A stretch of DNA of 64,000 bases from Zerene cesonia (GCF_012273895.1 NC_052105.1:2046001-2110000); one strand, 5' to 3'; shown: positions 1 to 11,990, numbered from the stretch's first letter. Numbers and translations are program-made. The notes: generated by a model from the letters alone, not told the origin.

Positions 1-219
1 TAACAGTTGGCAGTTCGTTTCACAGTTCAAATAAAGTTTACGATTAACTTAGTGTGGTTTTACAATGGACTGTACTAGTATGATAATTGAATAAGTGTTA
101 TATTTCTTATTTTTTACGTCATCGTCTGCAATGGAGCTACCACCAACGTTACTAACTTGTATATTGGCAGAAGTGTGTGGTCGTTTGAATACCTTTCAAA
201 TAGATTGCAGGTCTATAAA

Positions 220-398
220 CAATAAGGGATAAAAAAGGATTAACGAGAGGAATAAAGGAAAGTGTAAAGGGCAAGCAAAATGATACGAACCTGCTACTCC
301 CCCACATAAATCCCACAATCTTCTGTGGGGGTGTGGTAACTTCCCCGATTCGGGCTAATCCAATTAGTGCCTAAGCCTGCACAACTCCCACATTTATA
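220..398 (-). repeat. Degraded LINE/SINE-like element, head half
   Basis: AGGATTAACGAGAGGAATAA, TCTTCTGTGGGGGTGTGGTA and ACTTCCCCGATTCGGGCTAA match 11745-11945, with many changes and no tail. Confidence 0.65.
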
Positions 399-3300
399 GG
401 TTCTGTTCATAAAAGATTTAAAATAATGGAGCCTGTCTCCGCGGAGAGTAGTCATCTGTCCATTTATGATAAATTATCTAAAACGCAATATCTAAACATT
501 TTACGTATGTATAGTAAAATGTTATGCTTACTAATATTATAAATGGAAAAGTGTGTTTGTTTATTTATATGTTAGTCTTTTTTAAGGTGCAATGGATTGA
601 TTCGATGGTACGATTTATTAATCTAGAGATGCCAGACTAGAGAGTGAGTTAAAACATTTTATTTCTACAGCTACGATTCAAGCACAGAATGTTACCATTT
701 TATTATTTGCTTGTGCACAATATCTAAATAACCTCAGTGCAGTGCTCTTTATCAAATCTCTCTTAATAAGTTCGAACAGAATTTGACACAACCGCGGACA
801 TTTAAAACTGACAGCTGTGGCTCGAGTGATAATTGGAAGTACATAGTATGTTAGTAGACAGATATACTCGTACGTCATCGCATGCGCCACAATGGCTGTT
901 CAACAGTCGGTAAAAAACCCCGTTTATCATTATAAGTCGCCTTTAATCGCATAAAAATGGCATCCACAAAGGATAAATCATTACCCGAACGATCTGGCTC
1001 GCTCGGTTTGGCTGCAAGAATACAAAATTATGATGGGATAACAGTCCAACGCCTCTGAATACACTTTATTTAATCTGCGCACGATTTATGTTCTCAGTAA
1101 GGAAATTTTGCAACATTACACTGCAATTTTCGGGAGTAATGTACTGTGTTATAGACAACTCGCAGGTTCCAGGGATCGAGATATTTACAAACTTATAAGA
1201 TACATTTATAACGAATAATGTAAATGATGGTAGTAATTGCTGGACTAAGGAAAACCGTTTTGTGCGTCACCCTTCGCAATCAAATCATTTAAACAAACAA
1301 ATCAAACTATTGGCACAAACTACGCTTGTAAAAACTGTTTAAATACCGTTTATAAATTGTATTTGAAGAGTCCTAGTATAAAACTGATAATGCCGTGAAT
1401 TTTCACTAAACAAAATGAATTACGTTCGTGTTTGAAACGGTGAGTGAAAGCAATACAGCCTTAATTTCCTAATCCTTCCTGTTTACTCGACTTTTCTTTT
1501 CCTTACTTTAATTTAAAGATAAGATTCGCGTGACTAATAAGTGATTAAGCGCTTTTCTATTTTGAAAAAACGTTTGTTGACATTGTATTCAAAATGTCAA
1601 ATAATTAACACATAAAGTTTGAATAAGAGTAATTCGTTACTTAAGACAAATAAATTTAACAAAATTTATTGCCGGTTTTCTAAGATGATTTGTCATGAGA
1701 TTTAAGGATCCTGGAACTTCCAGAAGCTAGTTATTTACGAGCTTTTTCATATAATCAAACCTTTTCACCCAGTTTTACCAAAGTGTAAGACTACATACAT
1801 TTCTGATCCTGAAATAAATGGCATGCGACCGGATTCCTAAACAATAAAACCCAACTAGCTATACGCGGAATACAATGCTAATAGTTAAGGTAATACTTGT
1901 ACAACAATGTTATACAATACCCGAGTAACGTGGTGAACAATACGGAACAGTAATGTGAGGAGTTGTATCCAGTAGCACTTACAGGTTTTCGGGAGTATAA
2001 TGTGAAGGAATATTACCTGGTATTCGCCTTTAGCAAGTTCGGAGCTAATGATAGTGCTATCTCAAATTAAGTGGCAATAGGAGCTGGATGGTTATTTGGT
2101 TTCCTAGTAGGAATGACAGGCATTTGTTCTTCTGAAAGTTTGTCTGTAAATCTGTGATATACCAAGATTAGGTGCGAGCAGGTATTATTGAGTTTTGAAA
2201 TTAAACTCTTTTGGGCAATTATTTCGATTTGCTAATTAATTATAATTCATAAATTATCTAAGTTTAAGGTTTAATGATCTTTTACTTAAGGTGAGCACTC
2301 GCTAGACTGTCGATAAGATACAATACGTTAATATAAAATAAGGGAAGTTTTGAAGAAAAAAATCTGTACATAAATCTGTCGTAATATAATAAAAAATAAA
2401 ATGAACTATTAACGTGACAAATTTTAATGTTTGAATTACAAATGGTCGTTTATAGCCCTTATGCTAATGAACATAGGCAAATTCCTTATATTCTAGCAGA
2501 CTCCATAAACCATATTATGCTTGCGTTAAAACCAAGATAGAAAATAAAGGAAAGCGTATTTGAAAAATAAAATTTATCGCATCACTTTTATCGAAGTCTA
2601 TTTGAGACAAAGTATTATTAAAAATATCCGCCCACTTCGTGACGTTAGATTTAATATTGAAAACGCTTCTCCCCTCTACCCTCCCGCACTCAGTAAATAT
2701 CGAAAACGTCAAAACAATACACGATATATCAAGAATAAAGTGGGTTTTCATAAAGACGATTGTTTCTCGTATGATACTTGATACAGCATTAGACGTCGGT
2801 CGCCTCAAATTTCTTTAAATAATACGATACATTTGCAGTGTTTTTATATACATTTGACACATAAATATTTCGGTTTCATTCGAGAAAATGTATAATCAAT
2901 TCAAAAACTCTAAAAGTATTATCATATATCTAAAATCAAATACGATCAATTACGTAAGTATATATAACTATGTAATTATGTATAAGTCTACAACGATCCA
3001 ACGGATTTTGAAAAGAAAAATTTGAAAAGTTAACATAAAACGTCTACGCGGGCGAGTCAGAGGAGAGAAGGTAGTTCATTATAAATGTTGCATGTGTTTA
3101 AGAAGGTTTCAAATATGCATACTGAATTAAATTAAAACGCTTCAGTCAATGATCGTTATCCTTTATCAAATTTCTTGTATATACACGCAACAATACCAGA
3201 TTACTTCAGAGCACATACAGCAGTAGATTAGATATTCCTCAAAGGTTTTTAAAGCGCGGATCCATCACGTTATTAGTCCCGTTTGAACAGTGATGTTATC

Positions 3301-3593
3301 ATTGTCCCCCAATTTACCGTGTTAATGCCTCTACACAGTAAACACCAGTGCATATTAAGCGCTGGATAAAATAACATCGGACGCAAACCGAACAGTACAA
3401 TAACATTCGGATTATTGAATTGTGTGCCTTTGTTTGTTCGCCTTTGTTGCACCTGTTCAAACTATAGCAATCGTATGAAAAGTGTGAAGAGTGAGGCGCG
3501 CTTTGCTGGGTTCTGTAGTTCTGGGAAATTCTTTAATATAAGAGACGTTCCGTAATAATATGTTATTGAATGGTAAATAATGATTGGATTAAA
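399..3593. other. AT-rich region, no gene seen
   Basis: Only short overlapping frames on both strands (for example 2515-2808), with no family resemblance, codon pattern or splice context. Confidence 0.7.
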
Positions 3594-3732
3594 AGCAGTA
3601 GTGGCTCAGTATTGAGAACCTCGGACTTCAAAAATCGATAAGTCGGGGTTCGAGACCGGGCGAGCGTGCAGGAAATAAAGTGATTTTTCAATTTATCTGC
3701 ACATGTGGATAACATCACCACTGCTTAAAACT
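3594..3732 (+). repeat. tRNA-derived SINE, 5' part
   Basis: Contains a pol III B-box-like GGTTCGAGACC (3647-3657) and ends in ATCACCACTGCTT, inverse to its AGCAGTAGTGGC start. The same sequence appears inverted at 32160-32294. The 3' half seen in that copy is absent here. Confidence 0.7.
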
Positions 3733-3756
3733 TAATTTGTTAGTGCTTACCGTCGC

Positions 3757-4135
3757 TTAACCTCGATTTTTTATTGTTTATTGTTATAGCGGCAGCAGAA
3801 ATACATTATCTTTGAAAATTTCAACTGTGCAATTAATTATAATGGTTCATAAGATACAGCCTGGTGATAGATGGAAGACAGAAAAAAACAGAAAAATTCC
3901 TTTCTTATTCCCTTCCCACTTTAAAGTCGACATTCCATTTGTAGAGGCGTAAGGTCTGTAATGGACCTTATGCCTCTACAAATGTTCATGGGCGGTGCTG
4001 GCGCTTACCATCAGGCATCCCACCAGCTCCATTGCCGACTATGACATAAAAAAAAACATATACAGATAGATAAATAGACAAAAAGTGAGACGGACGGACA
4101 ACGTAGGTCTTAGTAATAGGGTCTGGTTTTACTCT
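3757..4135 (-). repeat. Interspersed repeat with GACGGACGGAC motif, split by a SINE-like insertion
   Basis: Left piece 3757-3890 (GTTATAGCGGCAGCAGAAAT, GATACAGCCTGGTGATAG) and right piece 4070-4135 (GACGGACGGACAACGTAGGT, AATAGGGTCTGG) are the inverse of the continuous copy at 46912-47200. Confidence 0.65.
3897..4060 (+). repeat. Subfamily A element, 5' truncated
   Basis: Starts in the pyrimidine-rich centre, has a near-perfect stem-loop at 3936-3984 and the tail CCACCAGCTCCATTGCCGAC followed by poly(A). It sits inside another repeat (see 3757-4135). Confidence 0.8.
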
Positions 4136-6679
4136 TCCTGTGCAATACCCTCATAAAAAAACGAAACATTGTTGAAATTAGGGATTCCTAATATTAAAAA
4201 TGTCCGGTTTGTTTACATATCAACATATCTTTATGTGACATCTTTTGAACCATTTTAGTAGGTCACATTACATTACGATTACGTACTTTATGTTTCCTAG
4301 ACCTGAGTAATTGCAATGGAAATATAAAAATCTTTACTCACATAATTAAATGATGTAGGTACTTAATTTATATAAATAGTTAGTTTTTTCGAAGAATTAA
4401 TATTTATCGAGTCCACCCTCGTCTTTGACTTTATCACGGACAGGTAAAATAATACTATACTAGAACTACCTACCTACCTTATAAAAAAACTGAATTCATT
4501 CAAATGGTATTATGCAATTTATATATTATTCGAGAAAATGAATGAAACTCCTAAACAATCATCGCATTCTAATCTACATACAAACTATTCCGATTCCCAA
4601 AAGAGGTTATTTTATAAATAAATTTATAATTTTTAATTGCGATTCTTAGATATAAATGAAATAGAAGACGCTTTTCCATAGTGTGCTAAGAGAACATATT
4701 AATTGATATGATCTCAAAACGTAAGTCTATTAATATAATGCCGATTTGTGAAGGTATTTTAAATAAGCAATTTGTCTAAAAACACATGGTTTTGAAATTA
4801 TTGCTTTTCAAATTTTTGTAATATTTTGGTTAGGTGGAATCCTATCCACCTGGTATACCAATAGTCCTATTATTCAACAATAAATTAATCCACGCATATA
4901 TCATGACGTTCCCAGTCCACGTACTGGAAATCAAATAAATTTATTCAATAGTGTAGACTAATTTGAGAACATTATATTAAGTTTTCATGATTTTATTCAA
5001 AACGCCCTGTAGATAGTAGTTACGTACGCCTCTTAGCGTGACAGGTCAAAATCCTCTCAATTACTGTCACTTCATGAAATCATAAGGTGCTTAAAGTCGT
5101 CTGATAGAAATGAATTCATATTGAAGTACTAATTAATTGGTATGGAAATTACTTTTATATTATTATTAAATATTTCTTTTTCAGGATTAAGAATTGTATT
5201 ATGAATTAGATTTGGCTGTGTTTTTTATTGTTGTGGAATTATTGCCTAGAATAAACATATTCTTATCGTTCGTTACCAGATTTTGACTTTACATTGGCAA
5301 TGCCTTTATAATTATTTAGATTGCTATTTTGAGTAATCTAATAATTAATTAATATTATAAATAGTAGATGCATTAATGAGACAGCTGTATTATTTTCCTT
5401 ACCTCTCCCAGTCCTCTCTTTTATTCCCCTTATCAATCCTTTCTCGACCTTATAAACGTTTACCATCCAGCTTCTTTCCGTTGTACTGTAATAGAGCAGT
5501 TTGTTTGAAATGATAACTTCGAATAAAGATGCGAAACGTGACTCTCCTAATATAATGTTTGTTCATGTATTTTAAATTAAATAACTGCGTCTAAGAAAGA
5601 ACGCTTTGGAAATTTCAATCAGTTTTAGCCAAATAATATAACTGACAATTACTTACTTATTTCTTTGCCTTTTATATTCGAAATTTAAATTATATACAAC
5701 ATTCCAACTAGATAATATCATTAAAATATAAGAAATGTATATAAGAGAGTTTATTGAATTTTTTCACGCATCCGTGCACAAAGAAATGCATTGAAATTCA
5801 GAACGTCGTGTCAAAATAATAAAATTGAATGAACAAGATTGCGAAACCAGTTCAACGGACGCGAAAGAATCCGGCGGGAATTTTAACTAGGCGGGTACTT
5901 TGAAAAAACGCTCGGCACAGACAAGTAATAAGAAAATAAGTCATTTTCGCCAGTCGAATCTTTACAATTTAAATATGGAATTGAGTTCTTATTTACAATT
6001 ATTGTGTGTATTATTGTGGACTGGCCGCCATCTTAGGATGAATAGACGTTTCGTGCAATTATTTTCAACTTTTTTTTATATATAATTGCTTGTATTATAT
6101 TTTTAATGAAGTCAAGAAATTTGGTGTATGTTTTTATCACTAGATATTTTAAATTAAATGGTTGAATTAAGATAATTAGATTTTAAATATTGATGTATGA
6201 ATTGTTTTTAATAAAATAACAAAATGTGTTAATTTTAATCCTCCCAATTCATTTGCATAATAAGGGCTGCACACTTATGCGATGTGTTATTGTCGTCTAA
6301 CTAGAGCAAGTGTGTTTTCGGTAGCTATAGTATATTGATATTTTCTTACATGAATACGCTGCCGAATTCGTATGACATTGTCCAAATAATCCTTTTCGAT
6401 ATGTTGGTTATTGAAAAAGTCTATTTTACGTGGGAAATGCTTGTGAACTTTTATAATATTTCCCTTGTTTCAATAACAATACTCTCGTTATATTTCAGAA
6501 GCGCTCCATATCGTATTCGTATTTATATAGAAATAGAATATTTTTTCATGCATCTAAATAACTGGGGTAGGTATAAGTGCTTCATCTATATAGGTTAAGT
6601 ACTTTATTTTGAACGTTTAGAATGTTGCTGCTTTATTGGCATACTATTATTTTTATTATTATCAGACGCACATCGCATT
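4136..6679. other. AT-rich region, no gene seen
   Basis: Short frames at 5900-6085 and 6335-6598 lack any recognisable motif. Confidence 0.7.
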
Positions 6680-6701
6680 CACACACACACACACACACAC
6701 A
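6680..6701. repeat. (CA)n microsatellite
   Basis: About 11 CA units. Confidence 0.9.
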
Positions 6702-6782
6702 TCGGACAGTAGTTGGCTGTTGTAAATTAGTACCATCACCAATATCTGAATGATTCGCGTTCTACTATATACTTTTCTGGAA

Positions 6783-6990
6783 ACTTCTTTCCACGTACGG
6801 TGAAGGTTTGGAACGATTTACCTGCTGTTCTCCAATGATTGGGGTCTTCAAGAAAAGAACGTATATGTCCAATAAAGGCCGGTAAAAAACCTGTAACACC
6901 TCTAGTGTTACAAGTGTTTATGGGCGGTGGTGACCACTTACCATGTGGTGGCCCACCTGCCCCATCGCTTGCTCTGCCATAAAAAAACAT
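6783..6990 (+). pseudogene. Non-LTR retrotransposon 3' end, decayed
   Basis: RTVKVWNDLPAVLQ is encoded at about 6796-6837, then a stop and frame decay. A small hairpin (GTAACACCTCTAGTGTTAC) and a tail GGGCGGTGGTGACCACTTAC follow, ending in poly(A). The tail matches the LINE/SINE-like elements above, showing common 3' ends. Confidence 0.7.
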
Positions 6991-7710
6991 CACAATTTAT
7001 TCAGTGTTTGTTTACGACAAAATAAACGCAATAACAAATATTTTCTATTCGTTGTTAACTAGAGAAAATAGGACGAAAATTGTATTCGAAACGCAAATTA
7101 CTCGTATTAATAAAGGTACAAAGAAATGGACGTTTTGACATGCCGTACTAAAAGCTAACAATGAGAAAATATATTCCGGCATTCTCAGATTACTAGAGGG
7201 AGATTTTAATTTATTCACTCAAATGGAACAACAGTACTCAGCAACAGAGCCTAATAAGCCAGAGTAAATTACCTCCAGAGAGCTCTATTGGTCTCGCAAT
7301 AATATTAATTGATTACAATTCGACACACCTGTGCTCTCAGTGGGTACATTACACTGAATTAATAAATGATTTTGGTTATGGCGGATTTATTAGGGTTTCC
7401 TGAACGTGAATACATATATTTTATTTATAAATATAGCCCTGTTGTTTATTAAGGTCAGTTTAAAAAATATTGAACAATATTATATATGTATAATCAATGT
7501 TTTATAGTCATCGTTCTATCACAATATCTAAATATATACATCTGTGTATATTTTTTGTAATAAAGGCTCGTATATAGTATCCTCACAATTTTTTAAATAT
7601 AATGGGTTGTGATATTTGATAACTTGAAAACTGTACAAATAAAGAAGACTTATCTACCGTGGATAACAAATAATTATTTTCAATAAAAACCTGAACCGCC
7701 TCTTAATTTT

Positions 7711-7790
7711 CAGAACTAGACAATATTGAAATGGGACCACTCGGGAGACACCAGCTTTCTAATGAAAAAAGAATCATCAGAATGTCAGAA
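7711..7790 (+). repeat. CACCAGCTTTC family repeat
   Basis: CAGAACTAGACAATATTGAA, GGGACCACTCGGGAGACACC, then AGCTTTCTAATGAAAAAAGA and ATCATCAGAAT. One of about seven copies of a roughly 100-bp family in this window. Confidence 0.65.
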
Positions 7791-7791
7791 T

Positions 7792-7849
7792 CATTTCTTT
7801 TGAGAACGCTTTTTCAGAAGCATTTCATTTGAGAACGCTTTTTTTGAAG
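7792..7849. repeat. Two 29-bp tandem units
   Basis: CATTTCTTTTGAGAACGCTT and CATTTCATTTGAGAACGCTT begin two 29-bp units (7792-7820 and 7821-7849) that differ at three positions. Confidence 0.75.
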
Positions 7850-9169
7850 CCAGTTAAAAATACTCATGTATTAGTGTTGGTATATTATCATTTATTTTAT
7901 TTCCAACGTTTTATAGATACTATCGTCTAAATGGGATCTCCTCACGTATATTAAATCCAACACTTTATCGTTATTAAACAACCCAAAACCTATTAAGGAA
8001 GAATTTGCTGGTTATCTCGATTTATGTTGATATATGTTGCGGAAGCCCTAAGATCACTTTTAATTAAATCGGGAAGGTAAGGCGCAATGTATGGGTTTTT
8101 AGCGGTATCCCATCGTTTGCGGTATTTCGATTCTTAACCTTTGTTACTTAATGAAATTGTGTACTTACAACGCTTTTGTATTACATTAACGTGTTTACTT
8201 ACGTAATAAAATTTAAGGTTATTGAGAATTGAAAACCGAATGCGCAGAGGTTGGTTCATTTATTTGCTTTCATATGTAGTTAGTTCAAACAATGTGGGTA
8301 GATTGATTAATACAATAGTGTATGAGTACGTTAAGTACATACATATTTAGAATATATATATATAGAAGCCATTCAACTAAGAATAGGAAAGACAATGATC
8401 TTTATGCGTCATTTCGTATCAAATGTTATTTAGTAAAATATGATTTAAGTACCTAGAAAATCTATTTTGTATTTATGTATGCGTTTATTTTACTTCGCTT
8501 TACTCTTACATCAAATTTAAATACGTACGTTATTTTCTAACTAAGATTATACATTTATTTGAATTATTCTATGACGTCACAATCGCCGCATAGTGTGTCA
8601 AAGATTTGCAAGTAATTATATAGTATAAAGACATGGATAATAAGACTATGGTGATTGTATGTAAAGTATAACACACAACAGAGATATGTATTGTTAATAA
8701 TATAATTCCCAAAATACATAATTATATACCTATTATTTGAAATCATAAAATCAAAATTAATCTAACCGCTTTGGAGTGCAAAATAAACATTACGATAAAC
8801 ACTTCACAATCCCGAAACTAGTAGGGATGATACCAGCATCCCTTAAACGTCTATCAACGTTATTAATAACCACTGGATATTGTATACATAGACAGGTCTA
8901 TGAAGTTCCGGTAATGTACTCAATCAAATTAATAGTCCAACTCGGATTGGCTCGATTTATTTAATTGTGACCGATAACACAACGTAACATCTGTGTCCCG
9001 ATCGTCATAACTTGCTATTGTGTATTTATTGTTTTGGAATGACGTTCGTGGTTATACGATGTATATATACGCTAATTGGACTTAACGCAGGTCATTCTGA
9101 ATCATTTGCGATGTTGTTTTGTTTCTTTAAGTGGTAGCATTTCACTTCGTGCTTTCGCAGTAGTTCAAA
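7850..9169. other. AT-rich region, no gene seen
   Basis: Nothing recognisable beyond low-complexity sequence. Confidence 0.7.
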
Positions 9170-9367
9170 GGACGGTGAACGTTCCATGTACCCGGACTAA
9201 GCGGTTCGATTCCACATTCTTTATTCGAACCGCAAGGGATTAGAACATGCTTCCTAGGTCTGTGTTCCCCGACGAGTACAATGTGGAGGTTTTCAAGAGA
9301 AGAGTGAACAGGTACCTTCTAGGGAAGGGCGCTCCATCTTAGACCACATCTCATCTTACCATAAAAA
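9170..9367 (+). pseudogene. Non-LTR retrotransposon C-terminus, decayed
   Basis: The frame reads TRTKRFDSTFFIRTARD, a stop, then NMLPRSVFPDEYNVEVFKRR and VNRYLLGKGAPS*. This is the conserved end of a CR1/Jockey-type reverse transcriptase. The TAG at 9241-9243 replaces the usual Trp of the RTAR-x-WN motif. The 3' UTR tail is short, ending ACCATAAAA. Confidence 0.75.
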
Positions 9368-10033
9368 ACACGGTGGGGCTTTAGACGGTAATAATGCGAT
9401 ACCACGGCTCTTAGAGAAGGAGCTCTGGGTATCTTATTCAAGAATTTCCTACCTAAAAAATGTGTGTAGCCTGTAGCCATAGTCAAAAATTCCATATTGA
9501 TAGTGTAAATTAATTTACTACACATCAAACAAGTTACGATTTAACTCCTTCCAAATATGTGAGTTTACGTAGAATTTGAATGTTTGAGTTTCTGATTAGC
9601 TACATGACAGTTGTTGTCATACGTAAAATCAAAAAAGTTAGTAACCTTTTCACCACTTTATATTCGAAGAATTCAAAAGAAAATAAGTTTCGTGATTAAA
9701 TCACGTTGCTTTTGAGAATCCCATATCATAATAGATCATACTAGGGTATCAGCTTAGCTAACGAGTCTTAACTCGGACAAAGTGAAGCAATAAAACGGGC
9801 TTGTCCAGGATATTGCCCCATAATGTTCGCTGTCTTAATTTATGCAGTTTAAACATACGGTGGAGCATGGTATATCAGTTTTATATAGGGCTGGATGGGA
9901 CCAAAATGGGATTAAAGGATGGATTTTTCTGCTCGTTGAAATCACTATTGTATGTAGTTAACTATTTTTTATAAACATTGCTACGGTAATGCGAACATTT
10001 AATTAATAAAAGGTTGCTTAAAAACGAATTATC

Positions 10034-10202
10034 TTTAATTTTTAGTTTTATAGCATTGAAATGCTTTATAAATTAGAAATTTTGAAAGAATAGAAAAAAT
10101 TTGATCACGAGGCAGGATTCGAACCTCGTGATCAAATTTTTTCTATTCTTTCAAAATTTCTAATTTATAAAGCATTTCAATGCTATAAAACTAAAAATTA
10201 AA
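10034..10202. repeat. Perfect 79-bp inverted repeat, 11-nt loop
   Basis: Arms 10034-10112 and 10124-10202 are exact reverse complements over 79 bp. The loop is CAGGATTCGAA. The turn lies inside a T-arm sequence: the left arm is the minus strand of the tRNA-like 3' end at 10426-10461 plus further 3' sequence. Confidence 0.93.
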
Positions 10203-10462
10203 TTTAACAAAGGCCGCGTTCCATCGATACAATATTGTAATCATTGAAATAATGTTTCGTATTGGTTGTGATGGTTCTTAATCATCTCAATAGATGGCGT
10301 GGGGTGCCCCTTAGGCACATGAAACCGAAAGAATAGAAGAAATTTGATTACTGTGGCAGGATCACGGGTGGCCGAGAGGCTAGGCGTTGCTACGGTTAGG
10401 CAAGATACGCAGGTTCGAATCCTGCCTCGTGATCAAATTTTTTCTATTCTTTCAAAATTTCT
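10035..10462. repeat. tRNA-derived retroposon with perfect fold-back, flanked by a 12-bp target duplication
   Basis: A 428-bp insertion between two copies of AACGAATTATCT (10023-10034 and 10463-10474). Its left part is a perfect inverted repeat (arms 10034-10112 and 10124-10202). The middle is unique sequence (10203-10325). The right part is a tRNA-like body (10362-10433) followed by the same 3' flank that forms the hairpin stem. The duplication length fits LINE-driven insertion. I know of no named family with this exact layout. Confidence 0.8.
10362..10433 (+). pseudogene. tRNA-like body (SINE head or tRNA pseudogene)
   Basis: Folds as a cloverleaf. The acceptor TCACGGG pairs with CTCGTGA (one G-U). 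The D arm is GCC/GGC. The anticodon stem is TTGCT/GGCAA with loop ACGGTTA. The T arm is GCAGG/CCTGC with loop TTCGAAT. A box TGGCCGAGAGG and B box GGTTCGAATCC are intact. The anticodon would read GGT (Thr), but position 33 is C instead of the universal U. It is therefore more likely a pol III-transcribed retroposon head than a working tRNA. Confidence 0.65.
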
Positions 10463-10474
10463 AACGAATTATCT

Positions 10475-11608
10475 CTTTCCCTTTAAGTTTACGATAGGTA
10501 ACTAAGATTTAAGATTGGAACAGTTGTGTGAATAATGTAAAATACCATATGTGTGCTAATTAATAGAATTTTTATCATACGTTCACTAGATTTTTAGAAA
10601 TTCCTAAAAAAATTAGTTCAAAATAAAACAAGTATGTTCGTTCCAGAATTTATATATTAAGGGAGATAACGAAGTGGCAACGAGTGGGAAAACTTGGCAA
10701 TTTATTATCATACTTTCTGCGAGTTTTATCTGAAACATTATGCGGTATAAGCTGACACATTTTTAGGGCAGCTGATGTTTAAAGTTTGAGATTAAAGTTG
10801 TAACTAATTAAATATTTATATATATGAATTATTTTATGGAATTCATTTTCGAACTTTAATAGCTTTGAATTTTGTTCACGTTCATTTTTGACTAGACTAA
10901 TTGAATTAACTGAGGCAAGGGCGGTTTCGAGGACAGCTTGGTACTTGCTTTTAACTAATATAAATTAAATTACGAAGAAACAGTGAGCAATTTTATTTCA
11001 ATACATTACACATTATAGGCAAACATTTAAAATAAATATTTAATCATTAATATAACATACATTATTTTCAAAATAGGCTCTCAGTAATTCACATACAAGA
11101 CTATCAAATTATAGGAATGCTTTAGAGTAAATTATACCAGGTAATTATATTGCGCAGGTTTGCGAATTCTATACTCCTTATTACGAAGTGAATTCTGCGT
11201 TGAATGGAATCGCTAATTATACATTTGAACGTAAGTTGAGTCACGCGAACTTCTCTCACGTCTATGGGAAATATTGTTGACGAAATTTACATGTCAATAG
11301 CTTGACACACAGCAATCAGGGATGATTTGGGGTCGAAGTTTGTTAGAGTTGCCTTTAATGATGTTAACACGCAAAATTTTGCGCCGCGTTGCTTGGGAGT
11401 GCTAAGTGCGAGAGAAATATGTGTAGTAATTGTGTATGTGTGTGTGTTTTGTTTTAAAAGGTTACAAATTAAAAGGTTCAGGTAAAATTGGTTATGCTAA
11501 GTTGAACAATAACAAATGAAATGCGAAGAACAAATATAATTGAAAGAAAAATGTTTGTTGTTATGGACTGTCGATGAAAAAACACGAAATGTTTTTTGTG
11601 TTTTTTTT
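10475..11608. other. AT-rich region, no gene seen
   Basis: Nothing recognisable apart from a TG-rich patch near 11430. Confidence 0.7.
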
Positions 11609-11945
11609 TTTTATGTCACGGCCGGCAATGGAGCTGGTGAGACGCCTGATGGGTAAACGCTACCACCGCCCATGACCATTTGTAGAGGCGTAAAGTCGAT
11701 TGCAGACCTTACGCCTCTACAAATGGATTGCCGACTTTAAATTGGGAAGGGATTAAGAAAGGATTGGCGAGAGGAATAAAGGAAAGGACTGGGAAGGGGA
11801 AGGAAAAGGACATGGGCCTCCGGCTCCCCCACTCACCGAACGAAACACAGCAGAATGCTATTTCACGCCGGTCTTCTGTGGGGGTGTGGTACTTCCCCGG
11901 GGCGAGCTGGCCCAATTCGTGCCGATGCGTGCTCGACTACCACAT
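11609..11945 (-). repeat. LINE/SINE-like element with poly(A) tail, subfamily A, full length
   Basis: On the minus strand: head GTGGTAGTCGAGCACGC, a CCGGGGAAGTACCACACCCC block, a pyrimidine-rich centre, a 49-bp stem-loop (11677-11725), then the shared 3' tail ending in poly(A). Short frames on both strands here are fortuitous. Confidence 0.8.
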
Positions 11946-11990
11946 ACATAAAATGTTTAACGGTTATAAACATTTGTACCTATGTCACGC

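Noticed and set aside
2515..2808. A 97-codon minus-strand gene
   Set aside because: Overlaps a 73-codon frame on the other strand and shows no codon bias or motif.
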